Origin: a bacterium
GTDB taxonomy: Bacteria; Vulcanimicrobiota; CADAWZ01
Direction: 5' to 3'
NCBI GenBank assembly: GCA_024409025.1
Contig: JAKSUM010000015.1
Coordinates: 1-11,336 of the forward strand
DNA length: 11,336 bases
Program-made: the position numbers and the translations under genes
Notes under the pieces: generated by a model
Databases searched by the model: none
Told to the model about the DNA's origin: nothing
The model's input: the letters and a program-made list of their open reading frames with translations, nothing else
Part shown: positions 6,588-11,336 of the stretch, piece by piece
How the letters are laid out: every line of letters begins with the position of its first letter
How positions within the stretch are numbered: position 1 is the first letter of the stretch

Positions 6588-8927
6588 TTGGAAAACAAAG
6601 ACCAGAACAAGCTACCGGCAATCCCGCAATGGGTCTGCTGGGTATTTGCGGCACTCATAATATTGTTCGCAATAAAAGTGACAGAGGTTATGGTGCCGTT
6701 CATTATAAGCGCGGTATTAGCGTGCTTCCTTAATGTATTTGCGGAATTTTTCGAAAAAAAAGGCATGCGGAGAAGTCATGCAGTTACTTTATCCATTACA
6801 GCATGCTCTGTCCTCATAATAATGTCTTTCTTCTTTATCATTCCTCCCCTGATCGGTCAGGCATATCAGCTTCATAAGACGGCCTCATATGCAATAACAG
6901 AAATACATAAGGCAGGAATAAAGAAGCAGCAGACAAAAATAGGTGCATTGGAAAAACAGGCTGGAGATATAAAGGATACAATATCCGCATATATAGCCGG
7001 ATTATATGAAACATATCCGGAAGTAAAATCGATAATAGGCGAAGAGCTTGAGATAAGAGAGCTTTTAAAGACAAAGCAGCAGGAAATAGCAAACTCAATC
7101 TTCTCCTTCATAAATGAAACAATAAACAATGCCGCAGGCTTTTTCTCACATGTCCTGTATATAGTCCTAATGCCCATATTCACCTGCTATTTTCTCATTA
7201 TAATACCAGACTTGAGAAAAAGATTCGAATATGTAATGAGCAAAAACATGTACGGTGCTCAAATAAAGGATATAATATCAAGAATAATAGACATGATAAA
7301 CCATTACATAAGAGGCATGTCGATCGTAATGGTAATGTACGGAACTGCAGTAGGAGTATCATGTTGGGTCATGTCACTATTCAGCGGAGCTAAATATTCC
7401 CTAATTATAGGATTTGCATCGGGAATATTGTGCGTAATACCTTATGTCGGACAGGCTGCAATATATATAATGGCAGCATCAATAATATACTGCACATCCG
7501 GAAGCGTCATGGCATCTGCAATATCCGTCCCCGTAATATTTGCAGTAAATTTTATTTCAGACAACTATGTATCGCCAAAAATCGTAGGGAACCAGACAGG
7601 GCTTCATCCGCTTATCGCCATGTTTGCAATGCTCTCAGCAGGAAAAGTCTTTGGTTTCTGGGGAATGGTCCTCGGAGTTCCAATGGCAGGAGCCGTAAAA
7701 ATAATCATGATGCAGCTTTATCCTGTACTCTTTGAAAATATGGATCCTAAAGAAAAGAAACAGAATGATGAGCGTATTGCGCGCGCGAAAATCAAAGCTC
7801 CGACGCGCGGCTTTGAAAATCCTAAAGAAAAGAAACAGAATGATGGCAAACAGGAAAAAAGCAGTCAGGCAGAAACAATCAACAAGAAAAAGAAAAAATT
7901 CAGGGATCCGGAAGAGGACAGAGAGCCGTCATCAATAAGAATACCCGCAGGAGATGACTCCGAATCCCCTTTTACCTTGAGAGAGACAAGAAGCGAAAAA
8001 CGCGGACCGGAAATAATGAAGCTCAAAACCTTTAAGGCAATAACCAAATCGCTTCTTCCGCCAAAGCACAAAGAGGATAAGAAACAAGATAACAAAATAT
8101 CGGCAGGCTGGTCTGAAGCACAGACGGAAAACAGAGCTCCTGAGGAACATTCAAAAACTCTGGCCTCAAGAGCGGAAAAGACAAATATCCGCGAAGAGCA
8201 GCAAGACACTAATATTAACCTCTCATTAGCCGGTCCTCAGAAAAAGAAAAAATCCAAGAATAAGACAGCTAATGGCGACAGGCATAAAAACAAACCGGAG
8301 ACTGCTGCCGAAGCAAAAAATGATATCACGGAATCCGAAGACAACGGCAGGAAAGCAAAAAACAAAAACAGACCGGAGACTGCTGCCGAAGCAAAAAATG
8401 ATATCACGGAATCCGAAGACAACGGCAGGAAAGCAAAAAACAAAAACAGACCGGAGACCGCTGCCGAAGCAAAAAATAATATCACGGAATCCGAAGATAA
8501 CGGCAGGAAAGCAAAAAACAAAAACAGACCGGAGATCGCTGCTGAAGCAAAAAATGATATCACGGAATCCGAAGATAACGGCAATGGCGATGGAAATAAA
8601 AAGCAAAAGGAAACGGATAAAGTAAAAGACCTGATTAAAAGCGATAAGCAAATCGGACAGGACATACTTCAGGAAACACAAAATTCTGCAAACAATCGCA
8701 AGAAAAAAAGACACCGCAGGAAAAGCGGCAAGGCCAGCATGAAGGGATCCACCTCAAAAGAGCCGGAAACTGTAATTCAAGAAACTGAGCCAGACTCCTC
8801 AAAACAGAATCCAGCACCTCAAAAAGCAGAAAATAAAGCTGTAAAAAAGAGACGCAATTCCAAGAGGAAACATGTTCAAATCAGACCTGAAGAGGCAAAA
8901 ACGAATAAAACCGAGCCTTCAGCATAA
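6588..8927 (+). CDS. AI-2E-family membrane protein with long repeat-bearing charged tail
   Basis: Residues 1-380 form a typical AI-2E (TqsA/YhhT/PerM) family permease. Two N-terminal membrane helices (about 15-50) and a third (66-90) come first, then a soluble segment (95-180), helices around 184-207, and the C-terminal block IIGFASGILCVIPYVGQ, NFISDNYVSPKIVGNQTGLHP, LSAGKVFGFWGMVLGVPMAG (349-368). Family members export small molecules or act as ion antiporters; the substrate here is unknown. Residues about 385-779 are an extra hydrophilic tail, Lys/Glu/Asn-rich and probably disordered, on the cytoplasmic side by family topology, with a 26-residue tandem repeat at 570-665. Typical members end near 350-400, so this roughly doubles the protein. 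The start is TTG at 6588: an in-frame stop lies at 6582-6584, and no ATG occurs before the second helix. Last gene before a terminator. Confidence 0.88.
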   Translation: MENKDQNKLPAIPQWVCWVFAALIILFAIKVTEVMVPFIISAVLACFLNVFAEFFEKKGMRRSHAVTLSITACSVLIIMSFFFIIPPLIGQAYQLHKTASYAITEIHKAGIKKQQTKIGALEKQAGDIKDTISAYIAGLYETYPEVKSIIGEELEIRELLKTKQQEIANSIFSFINETINNAAGFFSHVLYIVLMPIFTCYFLIIIPDLRKRFEYVMSKNMYGAQIKDIISRIIDMINHYIRGMSIVMVMYGTAVGVSCWVMSLFSGAKYSLIIGFASGILCVIPYVGQAAIYIMAASIIYCTSGSVMASAISVPVIFAVNFISDNYVSPKIVGNQTGLHPLIAMFAMLSAGKVFGFWGMVLGVPMAGAVKIIMMQLYPVLFENMDPKEKKQNDERIARAKIKAPTRGFENPKEKKQNDGKQEKSSQAETINKKKKKFRDPEEDREPSSIRIPAGDDSESPFTLRETRSEKRGPEIMKLKTFKAITKSLLPPKHKEDKKQDNKISAGWSEAQTENRAPEEHSKTLASRAEKTNIREEQQDTNINLSLAGPQKKKKSKNKTANGDRHKNKPETAAEAKNDITESEDNGRKAKNKNRPETAAEAKNDITESEDNGRKAKNKNRPETAAEAKNNITESEDNGRKAKNKNRPEIAAEAKNDITESEDNGNGDGNKKQKETDKVKDLIKSDKQIGQDILQETQNSANNRKKKRHRRKSGKASMKGSTSKEPETVIQETEPDSSKQNPAPQKAENKAVKKRRNSKRKHVQIRPEEAKTNKTEPSA
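7730..7845 (+). repeat. Direct repeat pair at the membrane domain-tail junction
   Basis: A 27-bp sequence (7744-7770) recurs exactly at 7819-7845, 75 bp later and in frame, encoding PKEKKQND twice. CTTTGAAAAT just before each copy (7730-7739 and 7811-7820) is also shared; the second copy lacks two codons between them. This marks an old segmental duplication at the base of the tail. Confidence 0.75.
8295..8583 (+). repeat. 78-bp in-frame tandem repeat (about 3.7 copies)
   Basis: Units start at 8295, 8373, 8451 and 8529, each 78 bp (26 codons), the last one truncated at about 55 bp. Each encodes a unit beginning RPETAAEAKNDITESEDNG and ending RKAKNKN. Units 1 and 2 are identical over 78 bp; unit 3 differs from them at three positions, and unit 4 shows a few more changes. 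Because the unit is a multiple of three, gain or loss of copies keeps the reading frame. Confidence 0.95.
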
Positions 8928-8940
8928 AAAACTTTAATAT

Positions 8941-8988
8941 AAAAGGCAGGGCTTGACGAAAAAATAATAAAAAGGTCTTGCCTTTTTT
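8941..8988 (+). terminator. Rho-independent terminator after the AI-2E-family gene
   Basis: The arm at 8941-8954 pairs with 8973-8986 over 14 bp, three of them G-U wobbles, around an 18-nt AT-rich loop, and runs into six T residues. It begins 13 bp after the stop codon and should end the ftsK-to-AI-2E transcript. Confidence 0.8.
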
Positions 8989-8994
8989 GTAATT

Positions 8995-9022
8995 TTGTTG
9001 TAATATAAACCGAGTGTATTAT
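8995..9022 (+). promoter_or_regulatory. Promoter of the 78-codon small gene
   Basis: TTGTTG (8995-9000) and TATTAT (9017-9022) are 16 bp apart, giving a start near 9029 and a leader of about 44 nt. It lies directly after a terminator, so the next gene needs a promoter here. The hexamer match is moderate. Confidence 0.5.
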
Positions 9023-9035
9023 TTCAGATTTTCAA

Positions 9036-9050
9036 ATGTAATGTTTACAT
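9036..9050. promoter_or_regulatory. Inverted repeat in the leader, candidate operator
   Basis: ATGTAA-TGT-TTACAT is a perfect 6-bp inverted repeat with a 3-bp centre, between the predicted transcription start and the ribosome binding site. It could bind a dimeric repressor, or form a small RNA hairpin just before the ribosome site. I cannot name a regulator. Confidence 0.35.
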
Positions 9051-9061
9051 AGAGTTTGAAC

Positions 9062-9067
9062 AGGAGG
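9062..9067 (+). promoter_or_regulatory. Strong ribosome binding site of the small gene
   Basis: AGGAGG lies 5 nt before the ATG at 9073. It is the most complete Shine-Dalgarno sequence in the window and agrees with high expression. Confidence 0.8.
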
Positions 9068-9072
9068 ATACA

Positions 9073-9309
9073 ATGAGAAAGAACCCCAAGAAAGTCATAA
9101 CCAGCTGCCAGTTTAAAGTGGTCAGATCAGAGTGCCCCGCAATTAAGAACGTCAGAAGCGTCAGAAACAGGCTTAACAAGCTTGTCCTCGAGCAGGCTGA
9201 TCCCGAACTTATCGAGAAGATGAGAACCGCTCTTAAGAACGCAAAAACCGGCGAAGCCAAGAAGAACCAGTGCGCTCACTGCCACCATGCAGAAAAAGCA
9301 AACGCATAA
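9073..9309 (+). CDS. Small basic Cys protein, unknown, probably highly expressed
   Basis: A 78-residue, strongly basic, soluble protein that I do not recognise. It has four cysteines, C12, C21, C67 and C70, the last two in CAHCHH, so a zinc site is possible. The middle (about 24-58) is rich in Lys, Arg and Leu and should be helical, which would suit RNA or ribosome binding. Evidence that it is a real gene: a perfect ribosome site, its own promoter and strong terminator, and codon use unlike the neighbours. It prefers AAG, AAC, GTC, CCC and ATC, whereas flanking genes favour AAA and ATA. That bias resembles abundant translation proteins. It sits where many bacteria place a ribosomal protein gene ahead of pth (often rplY), but the sequence is not bL25. 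Function is left open. Confidence 0.78.
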   Translation: MRKNPKKVITSCQFKVVRSECPAIKNVRSVRNRLNKLVLEQADPELIEKMRTALKNAKTGEAKKNQCAHCHHAEKANA

Positions 9310-9330
9310 GCATCTAAAGAAAACAGCTAT

Positions 9331-9373
9331 AAAAACAGGCTGCTGCAACTAATGCATGCAGCCTGTTTTTATT
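9331..9373 (+). terminator. Strong terminator between the small gene and pth
   Basis: AAAAACAGGCTGC (9331-9343) pairs perfectly with GCAGCCTGTTTTT (9358-9370) over 13 bp. The 14-nt loop has an inner 3-bp stem (GCA/TGC), and a T5 tract follows. It starts 21 bp after the small gene's stop and ends about 13 bp before the pth ATG. Confidence 0.85.
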
Positions 9374-9385
9374 TCAGGAGAACAA

Positions 9386-10045
9386 ATGCAGGAAAACAAT
9401 TATCTTATAGCAGGTCTCGGAAACCCAGGCATGGAATACGAGCAGACCAGGCATAACGCCGGATTCATGGCAGCAGATCTTATCATGAGAAAGACCGGAT
9501 GCGGAAGCCCCAAAAAAAAATTTGAAGGGCTCATCGCTCAAGCGGAAATCTCCGGCTCACGAGCCTACATCCTTAAGCCCCAAACATACATGAACCTTTC
9601 GGGCAAAAGCATAAACTCAGCGTCTTCATTTTATAAAATCCCAGCAGAAAAAATCATAGTAATATATGACGACTTTGCCCTTCCGGTAGGCACTATAAGA
9701 ATAAGAAAAGGCGGCTCAGACGGAGGTCATAACGGAATAACAAGCGCAGCGCTTGAAATAGGCAGCAAGAACTTCATAAGGGTAAGAATCGGTGCAGGAC
9801 CTCTTCCGGAAGGAGCGTCCTCCATAAGCTTTGTTCTTTCAAGATTTTCAAAAGACGATATGGAAATTCTGGAAAAAACAGTATTGCCTAAAGCGGCTGA
9901 AGCAGTTGAAGCAATAATAAAGAGCGGGCTTGACAGAGCCATGAACCTTTACAATAAAAATTTCATCGCTCCGCCAAAGGAAAAGAAAAAAGAGCAGGAA
10001 AATAAAGAAAAAACGACAGTTAATCAGGAAGGACAAAATCTTTGA
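9386..10045 (+). CDS. pth: Peptidyl-tRNA hydrolase
   Basis: Cytoplasmic enzyme that cleaves peptidyl-tRNA released from stalled ribosomes, recycling tRNA. The 219 residues begin MQENNYLIAGLGNPG. Family residues are all present, compared with E. coli Pth: N13 (N10), H23 in TRHNAGF (catalytic H20), M69-N70 in TYMNLSG (M67-N68), D95 (D93) and N116 in GGHNG (N114). The common DxxDLP segment reads DDFALP, a minor change. The end (about 196-219) is a Lys/Glu-rich tail longer than in short Pth proteins. An upstream ATG at 9356 lies inside the terminator hairpin; 9386 is chosen because AGGAG lies 5 nt before it and it matches the family N-terminus. The stop overlaps the next gene's TTG start. It follows a terminator with almost no room for a normal promoter. 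Confidence 0.96.
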   Translation: MQENNYLIAGLGNPGMEYEQTRHNAGFMAADLIMRKTGCGSPKKKFEGLIAQAEISGSRAYILKPQTYMNLSGKSINSASSFYKIPAEKIIVIYDDFALPVGTIRIRKGGSDGGHNGITSAALEIGSKNFIRVRIGAGPLPEGASSISFVLSRFSKDDMEILEKTVLPKAAEAVEAIIKSGLDRAMNLYNKNFIAPPKEKKKEQENKEKTTVNQEGQNL

Positions 10046-10638
10046 AATACTTTACTCCCAAAGAGATAGCATTTTTAGGGATGATGGCAGCAGCAAATTC
10101 CGTAGTGGAAATATCACTGGGCTCTCTTATGCATTCTCTGCATATTCCAGGAAAAAGCATAATACTTGTCACTATAAACATGATTATTTATTTTGCCGCA
10201 TTAAAAGCCACAGGCAAAAAAGGCTCAATAATAATAACCGGATTTATAACAGCATTCATAAAGCTTATCTACGGATGGGAATTTTCAAAATTAGGGCCCG
10301 CATTTGCAATATTCTCCGAAGCCGCGATAATGGAGCTGTGTGTTATGCTGATGCCTTTAAAGAGCTGGAGCTCCATTATTACAGGAGGAATAGTAAAGGC
10401 ATACACAATGTATTTTCCTCTTGTAAGCTATCTTATATTTGGTGGGGGCAAAGGAGCAAAGGTCCTGAAAAAACTCATAACAGATATAGAAAAAATATTC
10501 CCTGCCATGTCATTTGAATTAATGGTGGCAGCAGCGACAGTATGGAATATTATAATAGGGGCCGCATTAGGCTATATAGCCTATAAGACAGCTGAAAAAG
10601 CCGTCGAAATATATAAATTAAGATCCAAAACAGCGTGA
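10042..10638 (+). CDS. Probable ECF transporter S component (substrate unknown)
   Basis: A 198-residue integral membrane protein with six hydrophobic segments (about 8-30, 38-55, 61-78, 84-104, 110-133 and 159-183), the usual layout of an energy-coupling-factor substrate-binding S component. The N-terminus FTPKEIAFLGMMAAANSVVEI, with its small-residue-rich first helix, resembles S components of the vitamin/precursor group. No ATPase or T component is in the window, so it would share a module encoded elsewhere. Family assignment is from topology and N-terminal pattern, so moderate. The start is TTG at 10042, overlapping the pth stop (TTGA), with AGGAAGGA 8 nt upstream; the first ATG (10081) has only a weak site and would cut into helix 1. 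Co-translated with pth by overlap. Confidence 0.65.
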   Translation: MKYFTPKEIAFLGMMAAANSVVEISLGSLMHSLHIPGKSIILVTINMIIYFAALKATGKKGSIIITGFITAFIKLIYGWEFSKLGPAFAIFSEAAIMELCVMLMPLKSWSSIITGGIVKAYTMYFPLVSYLIFGGGKGAKVLKKLITDIEKIFPAMSFELMVAAATVWNIIIGAALGYIAYKTAEKAVEIYKLRSKTA

Positions 10639-10666
10639 ATTAAAAAGAAGCAAGGCGGAAACACAA

Positions 10667-11336
10667 ATGTCTTCAATATGCAATAAAGCAAATCAGGCAT
10701 CAGAATCGGAACATTACTGTCTTAAGAACGGTCTTGAGGTATACCTTCTTCAGGATATGACTGATTCTGCAGTTTCAGTATACATAGGATACAAAGTCGG
10801 CTCAAGAAATGAGCATATAGGGAAAACTGGCATGTCACATCTTCTGGAGCACCTTCTTTTCAGGGGGACAAAAAAATATCCGGAGGAAAAACTCAACAAT
10901 ATACTATACAGAAGCGGAGCCGATTACAACGCTTTTACATCGTATGATCTGACCGTTTACTATGAAACCCTGCCTCCAAAATATCTTGAAATGGCGCTTG
11001 AGATAGAAGCAGACAGGATGACAAACAGCGAGCTTTCCGAAGAAGCAGTGGAAAAGGAAAAGCAGATTGTAATATCAGAGCTTGAAGGAGGCAGAAACAA
11101 CCCTTCTTCAATTCTTGATGAAGAGCTGATGAATATGCATTTCAGAAGCCATTCCTACAGATGGCCTGTCATAGGCTTCAAAAGCGACATATTATCCATA
11201 ACACGGGAAGAAATCCATTCCTACTACAAGACCCAATATGTGCCAGACAACGCAATCCTCTGTATAGGCGGCAACTTTAACTCCGGCGAGGCAAAAAAGC
11301 TGATTGAAAAGCATTTTGGAACGAAACAGCCGGGAG
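10667..11336 (+). CDS. M16-family zinc metallopeptidase, N-terminal part (cut by window edge)
   Basis: Zinc protease of the pitrilysin/processing-peptidase family. The visible 223 codons cover most of the first, catalytic domain. The inverted zinc motif HLLEH (H58, E61, H62) and the distal ligand E138 with helper E131 in EKEKQIVISELE are intact, so this is the active subunit type rather than the degenerate partner. GMSHLLEHLLFRGTKKYPEE and VPDNAILCIGGNF are typical. There is no signal peptide, so a cytoplasmic location is most likely; substrates cannot be inferred. GGCGG 8 nt before the ATG supports the start. The gene begins 28 bp after the S-component gene and is probably in the pth operon. 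It continues beyond the window. Confidence 0.93.
   Translation, partial: MSSICNKANQASESEHYCLKNGLEVYLLQDMTDSAVSVYIGYKVGSRNEHIGKTGMSHLLEHLLFRGTKKYPEEKLNNILYRSGADYNAFTSYDLTVYYETLPPKYLEMALEIEADRMTNSELSEEAVEKEKQIVISELEGGRNNPSSILDEELMNMHFRSHSYRWPVIGFKSDILSITREEIHSYYKTQYVPDNAILCIGGNFNSGEAKKLIEKHFGTKQPG

Noticed and set aside
8295..8583. Tandem repeats considered as a CRISPR array
   Set aside because: The units abut without spacers, are 78 bp long and stay in frame within a larger coding region; there are no cas genes.
8226..8714. Long minus-strand open frames rich in Phe, Ser and Val opposite the repeat array
   Set aside because: They are the antisense of the 78-bp repeat and stay open only because the repeat is a multiple of three and A-rich. 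No ribosome site or family likeness.

Overview
The window is bacterial chromosome of moderate, slightly AT-leaning composition, with strong use of AGA/AGG and ATA codons. It carries complete or partial genes for ArgRS, FtsK/SpoIIIE, peptidyl-tRNA hydrolase and an M16 peptidase, plus a lipoprotein with a clear lipobox. These families are too widespread to fix the phylum; I can say bacterium, not archaeon, and no more. No rRNA, tRNA, CRISPR array, transposase or phage gene is visible. All protein identities come from motif recognition by eye, not from a search.

Layout. (1) Left part, minus strand: the 5' portion of argS (cut by the window start), preceded by a HI0933/BaiN-type FAD oxidoreductase transcribed in the same direction. 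(2) A 183-bp divergent control region (1986-2168). It holds a good minus-strand promoter for the flavoprotein inside an AT-rich inverted repeat. On the other side, a terminator-like hairpin and a six-codon mini-ORF precede ftsK. (3) A plus-strand run of four closely packed genes: ftsK, a NupC-type nucleoside transporter, a small Cys-rich lipoprotein, and an AI-2E-family membrane protein with a very unusual ~395-residue lysine/glutamate-rich tail. The run ends in a rho-independent terminator at 8941-8988. (4) A monocistronic-looking 78-codon gene with its own promoter, a very strong ribosome binding site, distinctive codon usage and a strong terminator. (5) pth, an ECF-type S component and the first part of an M16 zinc peptidase, following that terminator so closely that read-through or an unusual internal promoter must be involved.

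Most genes are housekeeping or transport. The parts worth attention are the repeat-bearing tail fused to the AI-2E domain (78-bp in-frame minisatellite, two copies identical, plus a GC-rich insert-like patch), the unknown and probably highly expressed small Cys protein, and the three regulatory arrangements: the ftsK leader, the inverted repeat in the small gene's leader, and the hairpin between the small gene and pth. I see no convincing new multi-gene system; the novelty is local.
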